This document shows, one piece after another, positions 9,559-18,700 of a stretch of 64,000 nucleotides of DNA; the first letter of the stretch is position 1, and each line of letters begins with the position of its first letter. The notes under the pieces are model-generated. The model was not told the origin of the DNA. It ran no database searches and was given only the letters and a program-made list of their open reading frames with translations. The translations under genes were made by a program, and so were the position numbers. The stretch is from contig NZ_JAEINH010000010.1 of NCBI RefSeq assembly GCF_016342785.1, positions 24,701 through 88,700 of the forward strand. The letters are read 5' to 3'. This DNA is from Sanguibacter suaedae. Its GTDB lineage: Bacteria > Actinomycetota > Actinomycetes > Actinomycetales > Cellulomonadaceae.

Positions 9559-12180
9559 GTGCGCGCGCAGGAGCGCCTCCTCTCGGGACGACGCGTCGAG
9601 CTTGCGGTAGATGCTCCGCACCTGGCTCTTCACCGTGTTGGTCGACACGAAGAGCTCCCGCCCGATCTCCGCCATGTTCCCGGTGTTCACCAGGTGGTTG
9701 AGGACCACGAGCTCGCGTTCCGCGAGGCGCACGGTGGAGAGCGCGGACGGCAGCACCGACGGCACCTGCTCCAGGTCGGAGAGCACCGCGGCCGCCGGGT
9801 CGACGGGGCGTGCCGCCGCGAGCGCCTGCAGGGCGACGAGGTCGCTGCGGGGGACGAGCATGAGGGGGGTCCGCAGGTGGTGCTCCACCATGAGGCGCAC
9901 CGCGGCGTCGACGTTCCGCAGGGCCATGGCCGGGTTCTCCAGGCGCAGGGCCGCGGCCGCGCGGATGAGGAGCGACTCCGAGCGCAGCCGGACGGAGAGC
10001 ACCTCCTCCCCGGACACGCGGGCCAGGGTGCGGATCGCCTTGTCGGGCTGCCCGGACAGCAACCAGCGCCGCGCCCACATGACGGCCGTCCACGGTGACG
10101 TCTTCGGGTGGTCCTCGAGGAGGCTCTCCGCCTTGACGCCCTGACCGTTGGCCATGAGCAGACCCGCCCGGCAGGAGTCGAGCAGCGCGCGGGACCGGTC
10201 GCTGATGGCGGGCAGGTGCGAGATGGTCGTCATGTCGATCTCGAGGGCTGCGCTGCCCTCAGCCGCCTGCCCCAGGCCGAGGTCGATCATGGCCTGCGCG
10301 TACCGGAACAGTGGCCAGTGCTCCGTGAGGTTCACGTGCGCGCGCATGAGGTGCAGCTCGTACTGGGCGCGCGGGAAGTCGAACTGCTCGAGCGCCGACA
10401 ACGACTCCGCGAGCCGGTAGAGCGACCCGTAGTACCCCTCCTTCCACCCCTCGGGCCACATCTCCCCGCGGATCTGCTCGATGAGGGGACGCACGCGGGC
10501 GATCTCGCCCTGCATCGCCAGCGCGCCGCACTGGAGGGCGAGGGCGTGGTGGCGGCTCTCCGCGCCCGTGGACTCGGCCATCGCGTAGCTCGTCGCGAAC
10601 GCACTCACGGCACGGTCCGCCTGCCCCGAGTAGTAGAGGGTGAGCCCCAGGTGCTCGAGCATCACGGGCAGGATCCCGGCGAGCTCGTCGCGCTGCTGCA
10701 TGCTCAGGTCCGCGAAGAGCCGCATGGCCCGGTCGGTGACGCCGATGGCCTGGTCGAGGTTCCCCGTGGACCGCAACGACGCGCTCTGGATGGTGAGGAG
10801 CACCAGCCGCTCCGCGGGCCCGGCCTTGGCGCTGCGGAGCTTCGCGGACGCGTTCGCGATGCCGAACATCTCGATGGCCCGCACCCGGTGCGCGCCCGAC
10901 GACGAGTACGCGAGGGCGAGGACCATGGCGAGGATGGGGTAGCTGTACAGGCGGCGGATCGACAGGGGCGACAGGAGCCGGGCGACGGACTCCGCGTGGT
11001 AGGAGAGCAGCGTGAACCAGCGGCTCTGCGCCACCCGGGTGGCGAGGTCGAGGTCCCCGATGGACACGGCGTCGCGCAACGCGGTGAACGGTTGGTCGTT
11101 CTCCAGGGCCCAGGCGGCGGCGGTGCGCACGAGGTCCTCGACGTCCGACGGGTACCGCGTGCGGAGCTCCGCGGAGAGGATGGACCGCGCCATCGCGGAC
11201 ACCTGGAATGTGCGGCCCAGGCCCGTCACGGACCACATGCCCACCCCGGCGCCCTCGAGCTCGACCAGGCACTCCTCGGCGGCGTCCACGTCGTCGGTGA
11301 CGGAGAGGCGGCGCACGAGGTCGACGGTGAGGACCTCCGCCACGGAGCACCGGATGGCCGCCTCCGTCGTCTGCGGGGTGAGGCGCCCCAGGACGGAGTC
11401 GTGGAGGACGGACGCGCTGGCGTCGATGAGCTCGGGGGAGATCTCCTGCGCGGCGGTGCCCGCGGGGGCACGTTGCAGGGTGACGATGAGCCCTCGGATG
11501 GCGATCGCCGACCCGTCGGTGATGTCGTGCGCGGCGAGCCCCAGGGTCTGCGCGTGCTCGAACCCGGCCTGGTCGAACGCGGCGACGGTCTCGGAGAGCG
11601 TGAACCGCAGCGTCGCGGGGTCCACGACGACGGTCTCGAGGCTCAGGGCCGTCGACGGGTCCTCGAGCGGGGTGAGGGTGCGGGTGGCGATGACGAAGGA
11701 CACGTGGGGGCAGTGCTCGAGGAGGAACACGATGTCCGGGTGCACGGATGCGGCCCGCACGTGGTGGTAGTCGTCGACGACGATGGTGAGGGCCGTCCGG
11801 AGCTGTCCGAACCCGCGGACGAGGAGTCGGCGCGGGTCGTCGGTGACCCTCATCTCGGCGACGAGGCGGCTGAAGACCGGTGCGTACGCGGCATACCCGG
11901 CGTCGATGACGGTGGTGATGACCTCGCGCCAGAAGGCGAGGCGCGTGGCGGTGCCCTCGTGGGCGGTGACCCATACGCCGGGCGGCGAGTCCTCGGGGCG
12001 GTTGACGCTCCACTCGGCGAGGAGGACCGTCTTGCCGCCGCCGCTGGGGCCGCGGACGACGGTGAGGGGTGCGGCGGTGGAGATCTCGGCGACGAGCTCA
12101 GGACGAGGGATGAGGAACGACGGTACGCGGGGTCCTCCGTAGAACCCACCGGCTGGTGAGTCTCTCGTCGGTGATGCCAT
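9535..12180 (-). CDS. Large ATP-binding LuxR-family regulator (LAL/MalT-like)
   Basis: About 881 residues. A Walker A motif RGPSGGGKT lies near residue 45 and a Walker B-like TIVVDDYHH near 140, as in the STAND-type NTPase of MalT/LAL regulators. A long helical-repeat middle region (TPR-like) follows. The C-terminal LuxR helix-turn-helix spans roughly the last 65 residues: LAERELVVLNHLVNTGNMAE, then STNTVKSQVRSIYRKL. Such proteins sense a ligand in the repeat region and activate transcription when ATP-bound. No target gene is evident nearby. The ATG start is not strongly supported; an in-frame GTG at 12258 lies 26 codons upstream and could be used. Confidence 0.88.
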   Translation of the reverse strand: MASPTRDSPAGGFYGGPRVPSFLIPRPELVAEISTAAPLTVVRGPSGGGKTVLLAEWSVNRPEDSPPGVWVTAHEGTATRLAFWREVITTVIDAGYAAYAPVFSRLVAEMRVTDDPRRLLVRGFGQLRTALTIVVDDYHHVRAASVHPDIVFLLEHCPHVSFVIATRTLTPLEDPSTALSLETVVVDPATLRFTLSETVAAFDQAGFEHAQTLGLAAHDITDGSAIAIRGLIVTLQRAPAGTAAQEISPELIDASASVLHDSVLGRLTPQTTEAAIRCSVAEVLTVDLVRRLSVTDDVDAAEECLVELEGAGVGMWSVTGLGRTFQVSAMARSILSAELRTRYPSDVEDLVRTAAAWALENDQPFTALRDAVSIGDLDLATRVAQSRWFTLLSYHAESVARLLSPLSIRRLYSYPILAMVLALAYSSSGAHRVRAIEMFGIANASAKLRSAKAGPAERLVLLTIQSASLRSTGNLDQAIGVTDRAMRLFADLSMQQRDELAGILPVMLEHLGLTLYYSGQADRAVSAFATSYAMAESTGAESRHHALALQCGALAMQGEIARVRPLIEQIRGEMWPEGWKEGYYGSLYRLAESLSALEQFDFPRAQYELHLMRAHVNLTEHWPLFRYAQAMIDLGLGQAAEGSAALEIDMTTISHLPAISDRSRALLDSCRAGLLMANGQGVKAESLLEDHPKTSPWTAVMWARRWLLSGQPDKAIRTLARVSGEEVLSVRLRSESLLIRAAAALRLENPAMALRNVDAAVRLMVEHHLRTPLMLVPRSDLVALQALAAARPVDPAAAVLSDLEQVPSVLPSALSTVRLAERELVVLNHLVNTGNMAEIGRELFVSTNTVKSQVRSIYRKLDASSREEALLRAHEHGLIGD

Positions 12181-12340
12181 GCGCCGTCGGGCCCCTTCGA
12201 CCACCCGATCCTCTCCTTGCTCGGTGGAGCGAGGAGCGCTGCTGGTCTTGCGCCGCACGACGGGTGAGCCCCGATCGTAGAGCGCCGGTGGTCCTGCCTA
12301 GAAGGTGTGCGGGGTGAATTGTGGACAGTACCACGCACAA

Positions 12341-12382
12341 AGCGTGACGTTCCCGGCAGAAATCTGCCGGGAACGTCACGCT
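12341..12382 (-). terminator. Very strong hairpin terminator after the surface-protein gene
   Basis: A perfect 20-base stem (12341-12360 with 12363-12382) separated by two A residues. Read on the minus strand it follows the stop of the repeat surface protein by 25 bases and is followed by TTTGTGCG, a weak T-rich tail. Confidence 0.8.
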
Positions 12383-12407
12383 GGGGCAACCCGAGGGGCG
12401 GGGTCGA

Positions 12408-13385
12408 CTAGCGCTGCGAGGCGCGCATCTTCCGACGGGTGATGAAGAAGGCGGCTGCACCGGCGGCGACGAGCGCCGCGGCGATCGACGCGAGGACGCC
12501 GGACCGGGCACCGGTCACGGCGAGCTCGGAACCGGACGAGCTCACCGCGGTGCTGGGGGCCTCGCCGTAGGCGCTGCCGACACCGGCGACGGGCTGCGTG
12601 GTGACTGCCGGCGCGGGCTCGGGGACGGGGGTCTCCTCGACGACGGGCTCCTCGTCGACGACGACAGGCTCCTCGTCGACGACGACGGGGGTCTCGGGCT
12701 CGGGGACGGGGGTCTCGTCGACGACCGGGGTCTCCGGCTCCTCGACGGGCGTCTCGGGCTCGGCCGGGGTCTCGGGCTCGGGGACGGGCGTCTCGTCGAC
12801 GACCGGGGTCTCCGGCTCCTCGACGGGCGTCTCGGGCTCGGCCGGGGTCTCGGGCTCGGCCGGGGTGCAGACCGCCGGGTCGTTCTTGGGCTGGACGAAC
12901 TGGTGGCTGAGGTACGCGCCGCCGTCCTCGTGGGGCCCTTCGAGGATGCCGTCGGCCATGAAGCCGTCGACCAGGTCGCGCTCGGCCTGCGAGCCGTAGC
13001 GGTACACGTCGACCTGGTACCAGTCGGTGCCGCAGTCGGGGACGGCGCTCACGAGCGTCTGGGGCCAGGTGACCTGACCGGTGCTGCCCGGCATGAGCCA
13101 CGCGACGGTCTTGGTGGTCTGGTCCTTCTTCTTGTCCTTGTGCTTGCCCTTCTCCCACCAGCCGTCGTGGCCCCAGGTGGTCGAGAGCGACTGGGACACC
13201 GAGGCCTGCGCGAGCGGGCTGGTCGTGGTCGCCTGGGCTGCCGAGGCCGAGGGGGCGACGAGGAGGCTGATGGCCGCCCCACCCGTCACGAACGCGGTCG
13301 CGAGCGCCGAGATGCGGACCGTCGCGGCGCGCGGGAACGGGGAGCGGGAGGCGTCTTCTGCAATGGTGGTCGGCGTTGAGCGCAC
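12408..13385 (-). CDS. Sortase-anchored secreted surface protein with PETP repeats
   Basis: A 325-residue exported protein. After a cytoplasmic N-terminus comes a signal peptide (ALATAFVTGGAAISLLVAPS, cleavage probably after ASA near residue 50), then a globular part with two cysteines. A long Pro/Glu/Thr/Val repeat region (about residues 178-260) follows, and then the sorting signal ELAVTG, a hydrophobic helix and the RRKMRASQR tail. LAxTG is the form recognised by class E sortases of high-GC Gram-positives. The GTG start is preceded by an AAGGACAGGA stretch. The repeats probably act as a cell-wall-spanning stalk. The ligand or role is unknown. Confidence 0.8.
   Translation of the reverse strand: MRSTPTTIAEDASRSPFPRAATVRISALATAFVTGGAAISLLVAPSASAAQATTTSPLAQASVSQSLSTTWGHDGWWEKGKHKDKKKDQTTKTVAWLMPGSTGQVTWPQTLVSAVPDCGTDWYQVDVYRYGSQAERDLVDGFMADGILEGPHEDGGAYLSHQFVQPKNDPAVCTPAEPETPAEPETPVEEPETPVVDETPVPEPETPAEPETPVEEPETPVVDETPVPEPETPVVVDEEPVVVDEEPVVEETPVPEPAPAVTTQPVAGVGSAYGEAPSTAVSSSGSELAVTGARSGVLASIAAALVAAGAAAFFITRRKMRASQR
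12691..12866. repeat. Intragenic 78-base tandem repeat in the surface-protein gene
   Basis: Two near-identical 78-base units (12691-12768 and 12769-12846) and a partial third encode a 26-residue Pro-Glu-Thr-rich unit. The exact period and in-frame length suggest recent expansion, and copy number may differ between strains. Confidence 0.8.
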
Positions 13386-13631
13386 GGGAAGTCCTGTCCT
13401 TGAACGTGTGGCCGCTCCGTCACGGGGGGAGTTCGCGGCGGAGCGGTTAGCTGTTCGCTGATCGGTACCCTTCCGGCGCGGAGCGGTTGAAAATTTCCGT
13501 ACCCGGGTTTTTAACCCTGCCTTTCACCCTCTGCAGCGGTCGCGCGGATCCCAGAGGTGTGTTAGCCGATAACACCGCCGGGGTAACGCCTCCCCGGGGC
13601 GACCCGGCACGGTGCGTCGTAGGGTCGGACC
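13386..13631. promoter_or_regulatory. Divergent promoter region with two small palindromes
   Basis: The space between the surface-protein and RNB genes contains an AT-rich island unusual for this genome, with GGGTTTTTAACCC (13505-13517), and a hairpin GTGTTA-gccga-TAACAC (13559-13575). Both could be operators or promoter parts. No confident -35/-10 pair was assigned. Confidence 0.35.
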
Positions 13632-15107
13632 ATGCCCACCCGTCGCATCAGGCTCGACCTGCCGTCGACCACCCTCCCCGAGCGGATCCGCGCCGCCTTC
13701 GCCCGCCTCCGCGAGGAGATGCAGGTCCCCCTGGCCTTCCCGCCGGCGGTCCTCGCGGACGCAGAGAGGTCGGCGCAGCGCGGCGCCGGTGGGACGCACG
13801 CGCGGGACACCCTCGAGCTCCCCTTCGTCACGATCGACCCGCCCGGGTCCATGGACCTCGACCAGGCGGTCCACGTCGAGCGCCGCCCCGACGGGGCGAA
13901 GGGCTACGTCGTCCACTACGCGATCGCCGACGTGGCCCACTTCGTCGCGGCGGGCGGCGCAGTCGACCGTGAGGCGCACGCGCGTGGCGCCACCTTCTAC
14001 GCCCCGGACGGGCGGACGCCCCTGCACCCGCCCGTGCTGTCGGAAGGCGCGGCGAGCCTTCTCCCCGGCGAGGAGCGCCCGGCCGCGGTGTGGAGCATCA
14101 CCCTCGACGGGGACGGCCGTATCGAGGAGACCCACGTACGCCGCGGCATGGTCCGCTCCCGCGCCCGCCTCACGTACGCGCAGGCGCAGGAGGCACTGGA
14201 CGCCGGCGGGGCCGACGGGGGGCTCGTCCTCCTGCGCGAGGTCGGTCTGCTCCGTGAGGCGGCCGAGAGGGAGCGCGGAGGCGTCTCCCTCGACGTCCCG
14301 GAGCAGGAGGTCACGGTGCACGGCGACGGGACGTACGGTCTCGAGCTGCGCAGCGTCCTGCCGGTCGAGGGCTGGAACGCCCAGATCTCGCTGCTCACGG
14401 GCATCGCCGCCGCCGGCGTCATGCGCGCCGGGGGCATCGGTGTGCTCCGCACGCTCCCCGAGAGCGACGAGCGTGACGTCGCACGGTTGCGCCGCACGGC
14501 CCGGGCGCTCGGCATCGACTGGCCCGAGGGCGAGACCTACGGCAGCCTCCTGGACCGCCTGGACTCCCGCGTCCCCCAGCACTCGGCGTTCTTCCACGAG
14601 GCGACGTCCCTGTTCCGCGGCGCCGGCTACGTGACGTTCGTGGGCGACGTGCCCGGGGGCTCCGCCCACGCCGCCATCGCTGCCGAGTACGCGCACGTCA
14701 CCGCGCCGCTCCGGCGTCTCGTGGACCGGTACGGCACCGAGATCTGCCTCACCCTCTGCGCGGGCGGGTCCGCGGACGACGTCCCCGGCTGGGTCACGGA
14801 CGCCTTCGACGACCTCCCGTCCACGATGGCCCGCACCGGCCAGCGTGCGTCCGCGTTCGACCGGGCGGCGGTCGACGTCGTCGAGGCGGCACTGCTGTCC
14901 TCACGGGTCGGGGAGACGTTCGTGGGTGTCGTGGTCGACGTCGACAAGGACCCGACGAGCGGGCAGGTGATGCTCGCCGACCCCGCCGTCCGCGGGCGTC
15001 TCCGGTCTGCGGCCGGGCCGCTCCCGCTCGGTGAGGAGGTCACGGTGCGGCTCGTCGGGGCGAGCGTGGAGGACCGCCGGGTCGAGCTCGTCCTCGAGGG
15101 GGCGTAG
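13632..15107 (+). CDS. RNB-domain ribonuclease (RNase II/R family)
   Basis: A 491-residue protein dominated by an RNB catalytic domain. The acidic active-site stretch [12 protein letters not shown] is at about residues 68-79. Further conserved segments are [10 protein letters not shown] and the late [20 protein letters not shown], the family's conserved arginine region. There is no obvious N-terminal cold-shock domain or C-terminal S1 domain, so it is shorter than RNase R and resembles the compact actinobacterial RNB proteins. It would degrade RNA 3' to 5' in the cytoplasm. Its stop overlaps the next GTG (TAGTG), which couples it to the SCP_3 gene. Confidence 0.88.
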   Translation: MPTRRIRLDLPSTTLPERIRAAFARLREEMQVPLAFPPAVLADAERSAQRGAGGTHARDTLELPFVTIDPPGSMDLDQAVHVERRPDGAKGYVVHYAIADVAHFVAAGGAVDREAHARGATFYAPDGRTPLHPPVLSEGAASLLPGEERPAAVWSITLDGDGRIEETHVRRGMVRSRARLTYAQAQEALDAGGADGGLVLLREVGLLREAAERERGGVSLDVPEQEVTVHGDGTYGLELRSVLPVEGWNAQISLLTGIAAAGVMRAGGIGVLRTLPESDERDVARLRRTARALGIDWPEGETYGSLLDRLDSRVPQHSAFFHEATSLFRGAGYVTFVGDVPGGSAHAAIAAEYAHVTAPLRRLVDRYGTEICLTLCAGGSADDVPGWVTDAFDDLPSTMARTGQRASAFDRAAVDVVEAALLSSRVGETFVGVVVDVDKDPTSGQVMLADPAVRGRLRSAAGPLPLGEEVTVRLVGASVEDRRVELVLEGA

Positions 15108-15478
15108 TGGCCGTCCGCAGACGCACCGACCCCGCCGCGGGTCGCGGCGCCCTCGACGCGTGGCGCGACGGCGCCGCGACCCGGGTCGACGTGACGACGG
15201 CCGTGCGCTTCACGCTCGAGGAGCTCGCCGACGTCGCCCCGGGGCATGCGGTCGAGGTCCGCGTGCCCCCGGCGGGCGCCGTGCAGTGCGTCGAGGGTCC
15301 CCGGCACACCCGCGGCACGCCGCCGAACGTCGTGGAGACCGACCCGGAGACCTGGCTGGGGCTCGCCACCGGCGAGGTGCGGTGGGCCGACGCCGTGGCC
15401 GCGGGCCGCGTCCACGCCTCGGGAGAGCGGTCCGACGTGTCGCGGCTGCTCCCGCTCCAGGCGGCGCGTCGCCGCTGA
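15107..15478 (+). CDS. Bacterial sterol-carrier-like protein (SCP_3 family)
   Basis: A 123-residue protein ending in the signature of the actinobacterial SCP_3 family: [20 protein letters not shown], then [20 protein letters not shown] and [16 protein letters not shown]. The fold is related to sterol carrier protein 2, but the ligand in bacteria is not known. The GTG overlaps the stop of the RNB gene by one base, indicating translational coupling. Such proteins are often found just upstream of purF in actinobacteria. Here purF lies about 6.9 kb further on. Confidence 0.8.
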   Translation: MAVRRRTDPAAGRGALDAWRDGAATRVDVTTAVRFTLEELADVAPGHAVEVRVPPAGAVQCVEGPRHTRGTPPNVVETDPETWLGLATGEVRWADAVAAGRVHASGERSDVSRLLPLQAARRR

Positions 15479-15534
15479 CGTCATGTCCCGATCGCCCAGA
15501 TCGCCCCGGGACGTGCGGGGCGGTCTGGTGCGTC

Positions 15535-15647
15535 CCAGTGTTACCAGTCGGTAACTGGAGGGCGATAGGTCTTTCTTCCCACGGTCTGCGGCATTAGCGT
15601 CCAGTTCAGACGGTGTCGCCCTGGGCGACACCGTCCGTTCACCCGCA
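15535..15647 (+). promoter_or_regulatory. Leader region of the secreted nuclease gene: palindrome, hairpin and GTTCA repeats
   Basis: The palindrome TTACC-AGTC-GGTAA (15541-15554) is followed by a perfect 12-base hairpin, GACGGTGTCGCC/GGCGACACCGTC (15609-15635). GTTCAGACGGT (15604) and GTTCACCCGCA (15637) start 33 bases apart, three 11-base steps, which recalls PHO-box spacing. The two middle units fit poorly, so PhoP control is a weak inference. The hairpin may instead terminate the upstream operon. Confidence 0.35.
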
Positions 15648-15735
15648 CGGGATGTGATGCACGAGGTCGACCAACGGCGGTCCACCACCCGCGTCACCGA
15701 CGTGCGGCTCCCCGTCGCACCACGAAGGAGCAAGC

Positions 15736-18700
15736 GTGTTCTCGAGCCACCAGCGGAACTCAGCGCCGAGGAGGGCCGCGGTCGCCGCCGCCCTCTCCGG
15801 CGCGCTCGTCCTCGGGCAGGCGGCCGCAGCCACCGCCACCCCCAGGACGACGGTCCTCCCGACAGCGGTCGACGGCTCGGCCGTCGTCATCAACGAGGCG
15901 TACCTCAGCGGAGGCAGCGCGAACGCCCCCTTCACCCACAAGTTCGTCGAGCTGTACAACCCGACCGCCTCGGCCGTCGACCTCACCGGGTGGTCCGTCC
16001 AGTACCGGTCCGCCACCGGCACGGGAGCGACGAACAGCAGGGCCGCGCTGAGCGGCACCATCGAGCCGGGCGGGTACTACCTCGTCTCGGGCGGGTCCAA
16101 CGGCACCAACGGGGCCGCGCTCCCGGAGGCGGACGTCGTCGCACCGGGTCTCAACACCTCAGGGACGACGGGCACCATCGCGCTCGTCGCGGGCGTCGAC
16201 CCCGTGACCCTGCCCACCGGGTCCGTGACCGGCCAGCCGCAGGTCGTCGACCTCGTCGGCTACGGCTCGTCGAACACCTTCGAGACGGCCGTCGCCCCGG
16301 CACCCTCGGCGAACAACGTCCCGCGGTCCCTCAACCGGACCGACGGCGTGGACACCGACGACAACGCGGCCGACTTCACGCTGCTCGAGACCGTCACCCC
16401 GCAGGGCAGCTCGACGGGCGACCCCGACCCGGAGCCCACCGAGGAGCCGACCGAGGAACCGACGGAAGAACCGACCGAGGAGCCCACGGACGAGCCGACG
16501 GACCCCGCCGTCGTCGCGATCGCCGACGTCCAGGGCACCGGGCCAGCGAGCCCGCTCGTGGGGCAGACTGTCACCACCCGTGGCGTCGTCACCGCCACCT
16601 ACCCCACGGGCGGCTACGACGGTCTGTACGTCCAGACGCCCGGCAGCGGGGGTGACCTCGACCTCGCCACCCACACCGCGTCCGACGGCCTCTTCGTGTA
16701 CTCCGCCGCGGCAGCCGCCGAGCTCCAGGTCGGCCAGCACGTCGAGATCACCGGCACCGTGAGCGAGTACTTCGAGCTCACCCAGATCACCCCCAGCAGC
16801 TACCGGGTCCTCGACGAGCCTGCAGAGGCCGTCAAGCCCGCGAACGTCGCCTACCCGGCCGACGAGGCGCAGCGCGAGTCCCTCGAGGGCATGCTCGTGC
16901 AGCCCGCCGGCGACTACCTGGTCACCGACAACTACTCGACGAACTTCTACGGGTCGCTCACCCTCGCCTCCGGTACCGCCCCGCTCGTCCAGCCCACCGA
17001 CGTCGGGCGTCCCGGGAGCCCCGAGGCCGCCGCGGCGGTCGCCGACGCCGAGGCGCGCTCGGTCGTCCTCGACGACGGCGCCACCACCAACTTCAACTCG
17101 AACGCCAACAAGGGCACGCCCCTGCCGTACCTCACGCCAGGGTCGCCCGTCCGCGTCGGGGCGCCCGTGACCTTCACGACGCCCGTGGTCCTCGACTACC
17201 GCTTCGAGGCGTGGACCTTCCAGCCCACCACGCACCTCACCGCGGAGAACGCTGCGAGCGTGCAGCCCGCCACGTTCGGGAACACGCGCACCGACGCCCC
17301 CGAGGACGTCGGCGGCGACGTCCGGCTCGCGACGTTCAACGTCCTCAACTACTTCACCACCACCGGTGACGAGCTCAGCGGCTGCAGCTACTACACGGAC
17401 CGTGAGGGCAGCCCCCTCACCGTGCGCGGCGGGTGCGACGCCCGCGGCGCCGCGAACCAGGAGAGCCTCGACCGGCAGGAGGCGAAGATCGTCGCCGCCA
17501 TCGAGGCCCTCGACGCCGACGTCGTCTCCCTCGAGGAGATCGAGAACTCCGCCGCGTTCGGCAAGGACCGCGACGACGCCCTGTCGAACCTCGTCGACGC
17601 TCTCAACGCGGCGGCAGGCACGGACGCGTGGGCGTTCGTCCCGTCGCCCGCCGACGTCCCCGCCTCGGAGGACGTCATCCGCACGGCATTCATCTACCGG
17701 CCCGCGGCGATCGAGACGGTGGGGGAGTCCACCATCCTCGACGACCCCGCGTTCTCCAACGCCCGCCAGCCCCTCGCCCAGACCTTCGCCCCGGCGGACG
17801 GCGACGAGGACGACGCGTTCACCGTGATCGTCAACCACTTCAAGTCCAAGGGCTCCGGTTCCGGCGAGGACGCCGACACCGGTGACGGGCAGGGTGCGTC
17901 CAACGCCTCGCGCGTCCGCCAGGCCACCGCGCTCGTCGCGTTCGCCGACGAGGTCGGCGAGGCCGCGGGCACCGACGAGGTCTTCCTCGTCGGCGACTTC
18001 AACTCCTACACCCAGGAGGACCCGCTCGTGGTCCTCGCCGAGGCCGGGTACACCAACCTCGGTGCGACCACCGGTGAGCACACCTACCTGTTCGGCGGGT
18101 ACGTCGGCTCCCTCGATCACGTCTTCGCGTCCGAGGCCGCGGTCGAGGACGTCACCGGCGTCGACATCTGGAACATCAACTCCGTCGAGCCCATCGCCAA
18201 CGAGTACAGCCGCTACAACTACAACGCGACGATCCTCTACGACGAGACCCCGTACCGGTCCAGCGACCACGACCCCATCGTCGTGGGCCTGAGCACGGGC
18301 ACGCAGCCCGTCGAGCTCAACCTCCTCGGCATCAACGACTTCCACGGTCGCATCGACGCGAACACCGTCGCGTTCGCCGGGACCGTCGAGCAGCTGCGCG
18401 CCCAGAACCCCGAGGGCACCGCGTTCCTCTCCGTGGGCGACAACATCGGCGCGTCGGTCTTCGCGTCGGCGTCCCAGGACGACCAGCCCACCATCGACGT
18501 CCTCAACGCCCTCGAGCTCGCGACGTCCGCCGTCGGCAACCACGAGTTCGACAAGGGCCTCGAGGACCTCGTGGGCCGCGTCGAGGACGCGTCCGACTGG
18601 AACCACCTCGGCGCCAACGTCTACGAGAAGGGGACCACCACCCCCGCCCTGCGCGAGTACGACATCCTCGAGGTCGACGGGGTGCGGGTCGGCGTCATCG

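Noticed and set aside
10108..12159. A plus-strand frame of about 683 codons opposite the LuxR-type regulator
   Set aside because: The opposite strand has Walker A and LuxR HTH motifs in the right order. This frame has none.
12691..12866. Regularly spaced repeats as a possible CRISPR array
   Set aside because: The units are directly adjacent, in frame and without unique spacers. They encode PETP-type repeats.
13559..13575. GCCGATAA at 13565 as a second sigma-28 promoter
   Set aside because: It is part of a small palindrome, has no TAAA-like -35 at 15-16 bases, and the downstream RNB gene has no link to motility.
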